DNA of 64,000 nt, taken from NCBI GenBank assembly GCA_902509905.1, contig CABWZI010000007.1, forward strand, positions 1 through 64,000, in the 5' to 3' direction. The notes under the pieces were generated by a model. It worked only from the letters and a program-made list of their open reading frames with translations, did not search any database and was not told the origin of the DNA. Of this stretch, positions 1 through 7,533 are shown piece by piece; position 1 is the first letter of the stretch, and each line of letters starts with the position of its first letter. The translations under genes and the position numbers were made by a program. This DNA is from an uncultured Gammaproteobacteria bacterium. GTDB lineage: Bacteria; Pseudomonadota; Gammaproteobacteria; PS1; Pseudothioglobaceae.

Positions 1-126
1 CATCCTGTCAGTTGCCTGAAAACGATCATCAAAGGTTTGTGATTGAGAAAGTAATTTATCAACTAACGTCGTCTTGCCATGATCTACATGCGCAATGATT
101 GCAATATTTCTTAATTTAACTGCCAT
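1..126 (-). CDS. typA: Ribosome-associated GTPase BipA/TypA, 5' end only (partial)
   Basis: Only the first 42 codons are inside the window; the gene runs off the left edge. The reading frame starts at ATG (124-126, minus strand) and shows the typical start of a translational GTPase: [20 protein letters not shown], with the P-loop AHVDHGKT at residues 12-19. The wording [17 protein letters not shown] is characteristic of BipA/TypA, a ribosome-binding GTPase that helps 50S assembly and stress adaptation; EF-G and LepA differ in the flanking residues. It is divergent from rlmE, with a 140-bp gap between them that should hold both promoters. Confidence 0.85.
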   Translation of the reverse strand, partial: MAVKLRNIAIIAHVDHGKTTLVDKLLSQSQTFDDRFQATDRM

Positions 127-266
127 AATGACTACTTAATGAAAAATCAATGGCACATTATCCCGGAAAAGTTTCGTGAACCATGACTTAAATCAAAAAT
201 CAATTTAATAATGTTCAAAGAACTTCTCTTATAAAATAATTCTATTCATTTCACATAATTTAAATC

Positions 267-884
267 GTGGCTAAAAAAGGAAGCTCTCGACGCTGGATGC
301 ATGAACATCTGAGCGATGAATTTGTTAAAAAAGCCCAAAAAGAGGGCTATCGTTCCAGGGCAGTATACAAATTGCTAGAGATTATCGAAAAAAATAATGT
401 CATTCATAATGGTGATATAGTTTTGGACCTTGGTGCAGCTCCAGGAGGGTGGTCTCAGGTAGCTGCAAAATTTGTTGGAGAGAAAGGTAAAGTGATTGCC
501 AGTGATATCTTGCCGATTGAGGATATCAATGGTGTGATCTTTCTTCAGGGTGACTTTACTGAAGAGTCAATTTACGAAAAATTACTAGAATTAACAGGTG
601 ATTTCAAGGTTAACGTAGTTTTATCTGATATGGCGCCAAATATGAGTGGTCAATTATCAGTTGACCAACCAAAATCAATGTATCTTGCCGATCTTGCAAT
701 TGAAATGGCTATTAAAACTTTGGATTTAAATGGAAATTTCATAGTCAAATTGTTTCAAGGTGAAGGATTTGATGCTTTTGTACAAACTACGAGAAAATCA
801 TTTAAGAAAGTCTCTGTATTAAAACCAAAAGCCTCTAGACCGAGATCTAAAGAAGTTTATTTATTAGCAAGTCAGTTAAAATAA
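267..884 (+). CDS. rlmE: 23S rRNA (uridine-2552-2'-O) methyltransferase RlmE (FtsJ)
   Basis: A 205-residue protein, the usual length for RlmE/FtsJ, which methylates the 2'-O of U2552 in the A loop of 23S rRNA late in 50S assembly. The SAM-binding motif [15 protein letters not shown] lies around residues 52-66. [10 protein letters not shown] near residue 118 carries the catalytic Asp, and IVKLFQG near 159 the catalytic Lys. The start is GTG at 267; no earlier in-frame start fits the N-terminal motif [19 protein letters not shown]. It lies 6 bp before the prenyl synthase gene and is probably co-transcribed with it. In many Gammaproteobacteria it is followed by ftsH, which is not the case here. 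Confidence 0.95.
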   Translation: MAKKGSSRRWMHEHLSDEFVKKAQKEGYRSRAVYKLLEIIEKNNVIHNGDIVLDLGAAPGGWSQVAAKFVGEKGKVIASDILPIEDINGVIFLQGDFTEESIYEKLLELTGDFKVNVVLSDMAPNMSGQLSVDQPKSMYLADLAIEMAIKTLDLNGNFIVKLFQGEGFDAFVQTTRKSFKKVSVLKPKASRPRSKEVYLLASQLK

Positions 885-890
885 TTCCAT

Positions 891-1862
891 ATGCAAAGTT
901 TTACTGAAATACAAGCTCTTATGAAGAGCGAACTTGACCTGATGAATAAGATTTTAGTCGATCGACTTGACTCAAATGTAGACCTTATTAATCAAATGAG
1001 TCACTACATTATTAATTCTGGCGGAAAGCGTATAAGGCCTCTTCTTCTTCTTATTTGTGCTAAAGCCACTGAATATAAAGGAGACTATCATTACTCGATG
1101 GCAGTTGTTATTGAACTCATTCACACAGCAACACTCCTTCATGATGACGTTGTTGATCAATCGAAAACGAGACGAGGTCACGAAACTGCTAACGAGTTAT
1201 GGGGTAATGCTCCAAGCGTATTAGTTGGTGATTTTTTATATTCCAGAGCATTTGAAATTATGGTTGAGCCAAACTCGATGTCAATTATGAAGGTCTTGTC
1301 AAAAGCTACAAATCAAATTTCAGAGGGTGAAGTTCTTCAATTATTGAATATAAAAAATGCCAAAGTGACTCAGGCTGAATACTTTAAAGTCATTGAGAGA
1401 AAAACTGCCTGTTTATTTAAGGCTGCATGCCAGATTGCTGGAATTTTATCTAAATCTGATCAACAAACCATTAATTCATTAGGAAGCTTTGGAATGCACC
1501 TTGGTAATGCTTTTCAAATCATAGATGACACTTTGGATTATGAATCAGACTCAAGCATTATTGGAAAGGAAATAGGCGATGACTTATCTGAAGGCAAGGT
1601 GACACTTCCAATGATCTATGCACTGGAGAAAACAAAAAAAGTTGAAAATAAAATTCTAACAGATGCGATTAATAATGCAGACGCGTCAAATATTAACCAG
1701 ATTGTCGATATACTTTTAGATGTTAATGCTTTTCAATATAGTCGTGACATTGCCAAGGCCCAATCAAATATAGCACTGAAGTCAATTGCTCATCTTCCAG
1801 ACTCAAAATATAAAACTGCGCTCATACTTTTGTGTGAACTATCTCTTGAAAGAAGTGCCTAA
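891..1862 (+). CDS. ispB: Polyprenyl diphosphate synthase (IspB-type, ubiquinone side chain)
   Basis: A 323-residue trans-prenyltransferase that elongates farnesyl diphosphate with isopentenyl diphosphate to the C40-type chain used for ubiquinone. The first aspartate-rich motif is LLHDDVVDQSKTRRG (about residues 82-96) and the second is IIDDTLDYES (about 208-217); GGKRIRP near residue 44 binds the diphosphate. Length and motif spacing match octaprenyl diphosphate synthase. The exact chain length cannot be read from sequence alone. It sits between rlmE (6 bp upstream) and the dinG-like helicase gene (8 bp downstream), so probably in one operon. Confidence 0.9.
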   Translation: MQSFTEIQALMKSELDLMNKILVDRLDSNVDLINQMSHYIINSGGKRIRPLLLLICAKATEYKGDYHYSMAVVIELIHTATLLHDDVVDQSKTRRGHETANELWGNAPSVLVGDFLYSRAFEIMVEPNSMSIMKVLSKATNQISEGEVLQLLNIKNAKVTQAEYFKVIERKTACLFKAACQIAGILSKSDQQTINSLGSFGMHLGNAFQIIDDTLDYESDSSIIGKEIGDDLSEGKVTLPMIYALEKTKKVENKILTDAINNADASNINQIVDILLDVNAFQYSRDIAKAQSNIALKSIAHLPDSKYKTALILLCELSLERSA

Positions 1863-1870
1863 GCCCCTTA

Positions 1871-3928
1871 ATGCTTTCTCCTGAACTTAAACAACAGATT
1901 CGCTCCTCTTTTGATGGCGCGAAAACTCAGCTCAATAATTTTAGTAATCGATCATCTCAAAACAAAATGATTGCTGAAATTTCCAAAACCCTGATGGGAG
2001 AATATCCTAATTCAAATCCTATCATTTGTGTTGAAGCTCCAACAGGAACTGGAAAAACAATGGCTTACCTTGTCAGCTGTCTGCCGATTGCAAAAGCTCT
2101 AAAAAAGAAACTTATTATTGCATCTGCTAATGTAGCGCTTCAAGAACAAATTCTGAATAAAGATATTGTTGAAGCTACAAAATATGCATCTGTAGATTTT
2201 GAATTTGCATTAGCTAAAGGAAGATCAAGATATGTCTGCATTAGAAACTTAATTAATTTGACGGAAGAAAATTCAAACTCTACAGAGCTATTCGAAGATG
2301 CTCTTCTTTGGGATGAAAAGCCAACTAAAAATGATCTTGATATCCTTTCAGAGATGGTTGAAAGCTACTCCTCTAAAAGCTGGAGTGGTGAAATTGATGA
2401 TTTAGAAAGTCCTCCAGAAAATAGTCTCTGGCAAAAAATTGCATGCAATAGATTCACTTGCAATTCAAAAAATTGTGAATTCTATAATGATTGCTCTTTT
2501 TTTAAAGCTAGAAAGAGAGCCTCAAATTCGGACGTAATTATTGCTAACCATGACTTGGTTCTTGCTGATATTATCAATGGAAATAATGTCCTGCCTGATG
2601 TTGAAGATTGTATTTTTATTTTTGATGAAGCGCACCACTTATCTCAAAAAGCTTTGTCTCATTTTTCAATTGGAGGAAGCACTGAGTTTATGAAAACCTC
2701 AATACGTCAAAGTCAGGGCTCAATAGAACAAATTATTAAAATTACTAAATCAAAAGCTGCAGACAGTTATATTGAAAAAGTTGATGAGTCAATTAAAGAT
2801 TTGATCGAACTAATTTCTGAGCTTGATTTCAAAGATGATACTTTCCTTTTTTCAATTAAGGGAATACCTAATGAAATAACCAACTTAACTAAAAAATTGT
2901 TTGTTATATTTAACTCAGCTTACAATGACTTTTGTCAATTTAAGGAACAGTGGGAAGAGTTTGTCAAAGCAAATAAAATAGACCAACCAACTACAGATAA
3001 TATCAACAACATAGTTGGCCAAAATAATCAAAATCTTTCGTCAATTTTATCTCTTCTATCTACATTTAATCAAATCCAAGACCCTGAAAAACCACCACTA
3101 AGTAACTGGATAAATCAGTCCAGACTTGCAAATAAGAAATATAATTATCAGTTAAATTCTGCCAAAATTGATGTCTCAACTTCTTTGAAAAATATGATTT
3201 GGTCAAAGGCAGCAGGAGTTGTTTTAACATCTGCAACTCTGACCGCTCTTGGCAGTTTCGATCGACTTAATCAGCAAATTGGATTAAATGCGCTCGACAA
3301 TCAATACCTCAGATTGCCTTCACCATTCGATCATAAGTCTGTTGAATTTATAGTTGGAAAGATCAAGTCAAGTCCTACTAATACCTATGAGCATTCACAG
3401 GAAGTTGCGCAGGAACTAATCAAGAGAATAGATTCTCAATCCGCATCATTGGTTTTATTTGCCTCTAACAACCAGATGCAGGAGGTGGCAGACTTATTAG
3501 AAAAATCAGTAGACTGTGAGCTTCTAATTCAGGGCGAATATAGTAAAAAAAATATTTTAGAGAGGCATATTCAAAATCGTAAAAATGGCAAAGGGAGCAT
3601 TATCTTTGGGCTAGATAGCTTTGCTGAAGGAGTGGACTTGAAGGGTGATAATTTAAACCATGTCTTTATCTCTAAGCTTCGTTTTAGTGTTCCAACTTCT
3701 CCGATAGAAATGACTACCCAATCCTACCTTGAATCAATGAACCGAAATGCATTTATGGAAATATCACTTCCAGATGCCTCTTTGAGACTAATCCAAGCAT
3801 GCGGAAGACTCATTAGAACTGAAACTGACTCTGGAACAATTACAATTTTTGATAATAGACTAATAACAAAGTTTTATGGCAAACTTCTGCTAAAAGCTCT
3901 TCCTGAATTTAAGATTGTGGTTGAATAA
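1871..3928 (+). CDS. dinG: DinG-family ATP-dependent DNA helicase
   Basis: A 685-residue superfamily 2 helicase of the DinG/XPD-like group, which unwinds DNA 5'-3' and resolves R-loops and damaged structures. Walker A is EAPTGTGKTMAYLV near residue 55, the DEAH box IFDEAHHLSQKA near 251, and helicase motif VI QACGRLIRTE near 641. Iron-sulfur ligands are visible: one Cys in RYVCIRNL, then three in the stretch CNRFTCNSKNCEFYNDC. E. coli DinG is 716 residues and YoaA 636, so the paralogue assignment is not firm. It ends 11 bp before the convergent peroxiredoxin gene, with no terminator visible. Confidence 0.88.
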   Translation: MLSPELKQQIRSSFDGAKTQLNNFSNRSSQNKMIAEISKTLMGEYPNSNPIICVEAPTGTGKTMAYLVSCLPIAKALKKKLIIASANVALQEQILNKDIVEATKYASVDFEFALAKGRSRYVCIRNLINLTEENSNSTELFEDALLWDEKPTKNDLDILSEMVESYSSKSWSGEIDDLESPPENSLWQKIACNRFTCNSKNCEFYNDCSFFKARKRASNSDVIIANHDLVLADIINGNNVLPDVEDCIFIFDEAHHLSQKALSHFSIGGSTEFMKTSIRQSQGSIEQIIKITKSKAADSYIEKVDESIKDLIELISELDFKDDTFLFSIKGIPNEITNLTKKLFVIFNSAYNDFCQFKEQWEEFVKANKIDQPTTDNINNIVGQNNQNLSSILSLLSTFNQIQDPEKPPLSNWINQSRLANKKYNYQLNSAKIDVSTSLKNMIWSKAAGVVLTSATLTALGSFDRLNQQIGLNALDNQYLRLPSPFDHKSVEFIVGKIKSSPTNTYEHSQEVAQELIKRIDSQSASLVLFASNNQMQEVADLLEKSVDCELLIQGEYSKKNILERHIQNRKNGKGSIIFGLDSFAEGVDLKGDNLNHVFISKLRFSVPTSPIEMTTQSYLESMNRNAFMEISLPDASLRLIQACGRLIRTETDSGTITIFDNRLITKFYGKLLLKALPEFKIVVE

Positions 3929-3938
3929 TCAGATTAAC

Positions 3939-4538
3939 TTAAAGATTATCAGCATTTTTTGATAAATACTCTGCGACACTCTGAGCACTCTCATTCATCC
4001 CATCATCGCCCTTGTTCCATCCAGCTGGACAGACTTCACCATTTTCAGTATGAAAATCAAGTGCATCAACCATTCTCAGCATTTCATCTACATTCCTACC
4101 TAATGGATGATCATTTACTACTTGGTGACGAACAACAAAATTCTCATCTACTAAAAAAGATGCTCTTAATGCTGTTCCTTCAGGGTGTTCAATTCCATAT
4201 GAGCTCATAATTGAGTGATTCATATCTGAAACTAATGGAAAGTCTATTGCTCCTATTCCTCCATCATTAATATTAGTATTTCGCCAAGCATTATGAGTGT
4301 GCTTAGAGTCTATTGAGACTCCAATAAGCATAGTATTTCTCTCATCAAAAGCTTTAACTCTTTTGTGATGAGCCAAAATCTCAGAAGGGCAAACAAATGT
4401 AAAGTCCAGTGGATAGAAAAAAAGTACTATTTTTCTCCCTTTGAATTTTGATAGTTGAAAGTCATCAACAATACTCCCATCAGCAAGAATAGCGGATGAA
4501 ATAAAGTCAGGTGCTTGTTTAGTAACCAATATGCTCAA
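3939..4538 (-). CDS. Typical 2-Cys peroxiredoxin (AhpC/Prx1 type)
   Basis: A 199-residue thiol peroxidase that reduces hydrogen peroxide and organic peroxides. The peroxidatic Cys is residue 50 in FTFVCPSEI and the resolving Cys is residue 170 in GEVCPAGW, the spacing of typical 2-Cys peroxiredoxins. A GGIG loop near residue 93 resembles the GGLG motif of overoxidation-sensitive enzymes, but the C-terminal YF motif is absent. The start is TTG: the Shine-Dalgarno sequence AGGAGAA lies about 5 bases upstream and there is no ATG nearby. The TTG overlaps the TGA of a small upstream frame (4535-4768). The Fur-box promoter and terminator at 4739-5019 lie upstream on the same strand, so read-through could link this gene to iron status. 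Confidence 0.93.
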   Translation of the reverse strand: MSILVTKQAPDFISSAILADGSIVDDFQLSKFKGRKIVLFFYPLDFTFVCPSEILAHHKRVKAFDERNTMLIGVSIDSKHTHNAWRNTNINDGGIGAIDFPLVSDMNHSIMSSYGIEHPEGTALRASFLVDENFVVRHQVVNDHPLGRNVDEMLRMVDALDFHTENGEVCPAGWNKGDDGMNESAQSVAEYLSKNADNL

Positions 4539-4768
4539 AGTATTCTCCTGTTTAATGTTCTCGGGCTTTTGTAATAGGAATCTAATTCTTGCTTAAAGTC
4601 ATTTTTCACTTGATCTAAGAGTATTTGACCAATAATTTTCTTTGGAATACCATGTTGCCTCATCGAAATAAAACTCAAACGATTGGCTTTCTTTAGTAAA
4701 TAGATTTTGTAGCTATACCAATATTTCATTTTTAGTTTAAAAAAAGCCCTATGGAAGGAGGAAGACAT
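4535..4768 (-). CDS. Hypothetical small basic protein upstream of peroxiredoxin (doubtful)
   Basis: An open frame of up to 77 codons that ends TGA inside the TTG start of the peroxiredoxin gene, the arrangement expected for translational coupling. The first ATG lies inside the 5' arm of the terminator hairpin at 4739-4773, so a real product more likely starts at Met14 (4729), giving 64 residues. The sequence is basic and helical (KKANRLSFISMRQHGIPKKI), vaguely like a RecX helical repeat, but I do not recognise the family. No good ribosome binding site precedes either ATG. It may be only a leader region of the peroxiredoxin mRNA. Confidence 0.3.
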   Translation of the reverse strand: MSSSFHRAFFKLKMKYWYSYKIYLLKKANRLSFISMRQHGIPKKIIGQILLDQVKNDFKQELDSYYKSPRTLNRRIL

Positions 4769-4773
4769 AGGGC
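4739..4773 (-). terminator. Intrinsic terminator with CCUCC-containing loop
   Basis: Perfect 8-bp stem GCCCTATG / CATAGGGC (4746-4753 with 4766-4773) around a 12-nt loop. On the minus strand it is followed by seven T (4739-4745), a complete Rho-independent terminator. On the plus strand no T-run follows. The only upstream minus-strand transcript it can end is the one starting near 4984. Confidence 0.8.
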
Positions 4774-4838
4774 CAATTAATTACAAATAGGGAGTTATTA
4801 AAGGAAGTAAATAACTATGAATGTAATTAAAATATCAC

Positions 4839-4955
4839 TTACTTAAAATCTCCTTTGATATTTCGCTTCATACTAGTTCGGAGGGCTATTCTGAAGCAGT
4901 TGAAATGATCAAAAATAAAACGAAGATTGAGGAAGTCAGTTTTATAAATAATCAT
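4839..4955 (-). CDS. Possible 38-residue small protein inside the Fur-regulated transcript (doubtful)
   Basis: An ATG-initiated frame (start codon 4953-4955) with AAAGG about 7 bases upstream and a TAA stop at 4839-4841, lying wholly inside the candidate sRNA. The product is small and basic at the C-terminus (ending TSMKRNIKGDFK), with one Cys. It resembles no family I know. It overlaps the imperfect hairpin with the CCCUCC loop, so it could be a chance frame in an sRNA, the protein part of a dual-function RNA, or the only real product of the unit. Confidence 0.25.
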   Translation of the reverse strand: MIIYKTDFLNLRFIFDHFNCFRIALRTSMKRNIKGDFK

Positions 4956-4990
4956 TTCAAACCTTTAAAAAATTTAATGTTTTCAATTTA

Positions 4991-5019
4991 ATGATAATGA
5001 TACTCATTCTCATTTGCAA
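4991..5019 (-). promoter_or_regulatory. Minus-strand promoter overlapped by a Fur box
   Basis: GATAATGATACTCATTCTC at 4993-5011 matches the 19-bp Fur consensus at 17 positions. Read on the minus strand, TTGCAA (5014-5019) and TATCAT (4991-4996) form -35 and -10 boxes with a 17-bp spacer, so Fur bound here would cover the whole spacer and the -10 box. The plus-strand CDF metal exporter gene starts about 115 bp to the right and could share the site. A fur gene of the E. coli type is present at 17617-18024. Confidence 0.75.
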
Positions 5020-5125
5020 TTGCAAGTCTTTTTTAAAAAAAAATTGTAATATTTACTATGGAGTTCAAAAATCGTAATAACATAACCTAAAATATAACTA
5101 TAAAACTTTCAATAATTAGTACTGA

Positions 5126-6262
5126 ATGGATTTAGGAAAACGCAGCAAGGAAAGTCAAAAAGTAACCATTGTTGGGGCTTCAATTGATTTATTTCTTTCG
5201 ATCATAAAAATTGTATTGGGTTACATTGGACAATCAAGCGCTCTAATTGCTGATGGAATTCACTCTTTTTCTGATTTGCTCACTGACTGGGTAACCTGGT
5301 ATGCTTCAAAACTTTCTGGTGACGCGCCAGACGACGATCATCCTTATGGTCATGAGCGATTTGAAACTGTAGCAACGCTTGGTATCAGTATTTTTCTAGC
5401 TATTGTTGGAACTATAATTATATTTGATGGCTTTGAACGCTTCTCAAATCCTAATGAGCTTCAATATGGCAACTGGTTAATTGCTGCTGCTGCTTTATCT
5501 ATATTGAGTAAAGAAGGGCTTTATTGGTATACACTTAAAGTTTCAAAAAATATAAAATCTGACCTTCTTAGGGCAAACGCTTGGCATCACAGAACGGATG
5601 CCTTATCCTCTATAGTTGTAGTTATAGGAATCATTGGTGCTGTTAACGGATACTCTTTCCTAGATAGTGTAGCCGCTATGATTGTTGGAGTATTAATCAT
5701 ATATATTGGATGGCAACTTGGCTTCGAAGCCACTAAGGAATTAGTTGATACGTCAATCGATCAAGAAGATATAAAAGCGCTGCGTTTAGCTTTGTCTGAG
5801 ATTAAAGGTGTCAAAAGTGTTCATACTCTCAGAACAAGAAAGGTTGGCCATAAAAAGTCTGCCGATGTCCATGTCCAGGTTAATCCTTTTTTGTCTGTTA
5901 GTGAGGGTCATATTATTAGTGTAAGTGTTGAGCGTGTTGCTAAAGAATGCATCGAAGAGCTTGATGACGTTACTGTACATATAGACCCAGAAAATGATGA
6001 AGAAAAAGAGGATGCACCTTATAAAGACTTACCTGAGCGTGCACAGGCTCTAAAAATTATTAGTCAATCTTTAAAACTTGAAAACTTAAATTTTGAAATT
6101 GAGAAAACACAGCTTCATTACTTGGACGGGGAAATATTGGTTGATTTTTACTTATCAATTGGTTATTTAAAAAATAAAACAACTGAACAGATTCAGTCAG
6201 AATTCAGTTCAGCTCTTGAAAAACTTCCAGGGTTTGGAGAAGTTAAGGTCTATTACAGCTAG
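5126..6262 (+). CDS. Cation diffusion facilitator (FieF/YiiP-like metal exporter) with extra C-terminal domain
   Basis: A 378-residue CDF transporter, an inner-membrane proton antiporter for Zn(II), Fe(II) or similar divalent metals. About six hydrophobic segments occupy residues 12-205. The transport-site residues are visible as ADGIHSFSDLLTD (about 41-53) and HHRTDALSS (about 153-161). The cytoplasmic domain HVQVNPFLSVSEGHII binds metal in relatives. E. coli FieF is 300 residues; here some 85 extra residues follow HIDPENDEEKED, looking like a second small alpha/beta domain. A Fur box lies 115-133 bp upstream. No clear Shine-Dalgarno sequence precedes the ATG. Confidence 0.9.
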   Translation: MDLGKRSKESQKVTIVGASIDLFLSIIKIVLGYIGQSSALIADGIHSFSDLLTDWVTWYASKLSGDAPDDDHPYGHERFETVATLGISIFLAIVGTIIIFDGFERFSNPNELQYGNWLIAAAALSILSKEGLYWYTLKVSKNIKSDLLRANAWHHRTDALSSIVVVIGIIGAVNGYSFLDSVAAMIVGVLIIYIGWQLGFEATKELVDTSIDQEDIKALRLALSEIKGVKSVHTLRTRKVGHKKSADVHVQVNPFLSVSEGHIISVSVERVAKECIEELDDVTVHIDPENDEEKEDAPYKDLPERAQALKIISQSLKLENLNFEIEKTQLHYLDGEILVDFYLSIGYLKNKTTEQIQSEFSSALEKLPGFGEVKVYYS

Positions 6263-6266
6263 TAGA

Positions 6267-6737
6267 CTAAAGTGCATGATAACCATGGCAAATAGCTCCT
6301 GCAAGTGCATCTCCAGCATCTGCTTGAGGCGCTTTATTAAGTTTTAAGAGTTGTTGCACCATGAATGAAACTTGCTCCTTAGTAGCATGCCCTCTTCCCA
6401 CAACAGCTTTTTTTATTTGATTAGCAGTGTAATCAATAATTGGAATCCCTTTTCCCCCAGCAGCTGAAATTATTGCACCTCGGGCATGACCAAGCTTTAT
6501 TGCAGCATCAGGGTTTGGCCTATCAGGCCTCATGAATACTCTTTCAACTACAACAATATCAACTTCGTGTTTATCAATGATTTCCTTAATTCCCTCATAG
6601 ATAGTAATTATTCTTTCATTAAGCTCACCTTGTGTTCTTATACATCCACTATTAATATATGAAAACTTTAGCTTATTGGCTTCAATCAAGCCGAAACCAG
6701 TAATTCTAGAGCCAGGATCTATGCCAAGTATTTTCAT
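6267..6737 (-). CDS. ruvC: Holliday junction resolvase RuvC
   Basis: A 156-residue endonuclease that cuts Holliday junctions together with RuvAB. The first catalytic Asp is residue 7 in ILGIDPGSRITGFG, the Glu is in VVVERVFM (about residue 66), and the last acidic pair is in QADAGDALAGAICH near the C-terminus. Compared with E. coli there are about three extra residues after VFM (VFMRPDRPNPDAAIKLG). It is convergent with the CDF gene (4 bp between stops) and lies 7 kb from ruvB, so the ruvCAB cluster is broken up here. Confidence 0.95.
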   Translation of the reverse strand: MKILGIDPGSRITGFGLIEANKLKFSYINSGCIRTQGELNERIITIYEGIKEIIDKHEVDIVVVERVFMRPDRPNPDAAIKLGHARGAIISAAGGKGIPIIDYTANQIKKAVVGRGHATKEQVSFMVQQLLKLNKAPQADAGDALAGAICHGYHAL

Positions 6738-6789
6738 AAAGCTATTCTATCAGCTCAGTAAAAACAAGCCAGTATTTTAGTAAAAAAGA

Positions 6790-6825
6790 TATAATGCGGT
6801 TTGATTTTAAATTAAGAGGGGAACT
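6790..6825 (+). promoter_or_regulatory. Promoter -10 box and ribosome binding site of the thioredoxin gene
   Basis: TATAAT at 6790-6795 lies 30 bp before the ATG at 6826, and the purine stretch AAGAGGGGAA ends a few bases before it. The -35 box is not obvious. Confidence 0.5.
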
Positions 6826-7185
6826 ATGTCTGTTATCGAGCTCAAGCAATCTAACTTTGACGAAACAATAAGCAGTAATGATATTGTTATTATTGATTTT
6901 TGGGCTCCATGGTGTGGGCCATGTCTCCAATTTGCTCCTACCTTTAAGGAGGCCTCAGAAAAAATTGATGGGGTCACTTTTGCGAAAGTAAATACTGAAG
7001 AAGAGCAATCACTTGGCGCTCACTTTGGAATCAGATCAATCCCTACCTTAATGATATTTAGGGAGCAGATTGGAATATTCTCGCAACCTGGATCGATGAC
7101 TGCTAAGGATTTAGAAGATTTGCTTGATAAGGCGAAATCAATTGACATGGATGAAGTTAGAAAGGAACTTGAAAGTCAAAAGTGA
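6826..7185 (+). CDS. Thioredoxin family protein
   Basis: A 119-residue single-domain thioredoxin, a cytoplasmic dithiol reductant. The redox site WCGPC is complete (Cys30 and Cys33) and the cis-proline lies in IRSIPTLMIF. The tail of about 12 acidic and basic residues is longer than in E. coli TrxA (109 residues). The loop after the beta-hairpin reads QPGSM rather than the usual VGA, so this may be a specialised thioredoxin rather than the main TrxA. It stands alone on the plus strand between ruvC and the ArsC/Spx-like gene. Confidence 0.9.
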   Translation: MSVIELKQSNFDETISSNDIVIIDFWAPWCGPCLQFAPTFKEASEKIDGVTFAKVNTEEEQSLGAHFGIRSIPTLMIFREQIGIFSQPGSMTAKDLEDLLDKAKSIDMDEVRKELESQK

Positions 7186-7187
7186 CT

Positions 7188-7529
7188 TTATAACAGAAGC
7201 TCAGAATATTGTTTCTCGCTAAACCCGACCATCACATCTCCATTCTGAATTAAAACAGGCCTTTTAATAAGAGTTGGATACTTGGATACAAGCTCATAAC
7301 CAATGTTTTGTTTTTCATCGTCAGTTAATGACCTATAGGTGGAGGAGCGTTTATTAATAAGAATCTCAAGGCCTACCCTCTGCACCATTTTTTTATAGAG
7401 ATCTTCAGATATTAGGTTTTCTCTGAAGTCTATAAATTCATGCGGTAATGACTTACTTGAAAGAAACTTTAAAGCTTTCTTGACAGTATCACAGTTTTTT
7501 ATTCCATAAATGGTCAATGAGGTAGTCAT
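7188..7529 (-). CDS. ArsC/Spx/YffB family protein
   Basis: A 113-residue thioredoxin-fold protein of the ArsC/Spx family. GIKNCDTVKKALKFL near the N-terminus holds a single Cys with no CXXC partner, and KRPVLIQNGDVMVGFSEKQY near the C-terminus is typical of YffB-like members. True arsenate reductases use the downstream Arg triad and usually sit in ars operons, absent here, so an arsenic role is not supported. The substrate is unknown. It starts 4 bp after dtd ends, and dtd and glyS precede it on the same strand. Confidence 0.85.
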   Translation of the reverse strand: MTTSLTIYGIKNCDTVKKALKFLSSKSLPHEFIDFRENLISEDLYKKMVQRVGLEILINKRSSTYRSLTDDEKQNIGYELVSKYPTLIKRPVLIQNGDVMVGFSEKQYSELLL

Positions 7530-7533
7530 TAAG

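Larger units (their letters stand above)
4739..4984 (-). ncRNA. Candidate Fur-regulated small RNA with C-rich loops
   Basis: This gap has no convincing gene, but on the minus strand it holds a full transcription unit. A promoter (TTGCAA, 17 nt, TATCAT) is overlapped by a 17/19 Fur box at 4993-5011, the predicted start is near 4984, and a perfect intrinsic terminator ends near 4739, giving about 246 nt. Two predicted loops expose pyrimidine-rich sequence: CCCUCCGAA in an imperfect hairpin closed by GCUUCA/UGAAGC (about 4867-4899), and UCUUCCUCCUUC in the terminator loop. The second contains CCUCCUU, identical to the anti-Shine-Dalgarno core of 16S rRNA. These are the traits of iron-responsive sRNAs that block ribosome binding sites (RyhB/NrrF by function, not by sequence). 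The alternative is a regulated leader of the peroxiredoxin gene. Confidence 0.55.

Noticed and set aside
3959-4210. Plus-strand open frame of 83 codons inside the peroxiredoxin gene
   Set aside because: It lies wholly antisense to a clear peroxiredoxin with both catalytic Cys, and its His/Ser-rich sequence looks like no protein family.
4825-4990. Plus-strand frame without stop codons in the intergenic gap
   Set aside because: It has no start codon in its first half and no ribosome site. The minus-strand promoter and terminator explain the region better.
7188-7529. Arsenate reductase function for the ArsC-family protein
   Set aside because: No arsenic resistance genes nearby, and the sequence is of the YffB/Spx-like branch with a single Cys motif.
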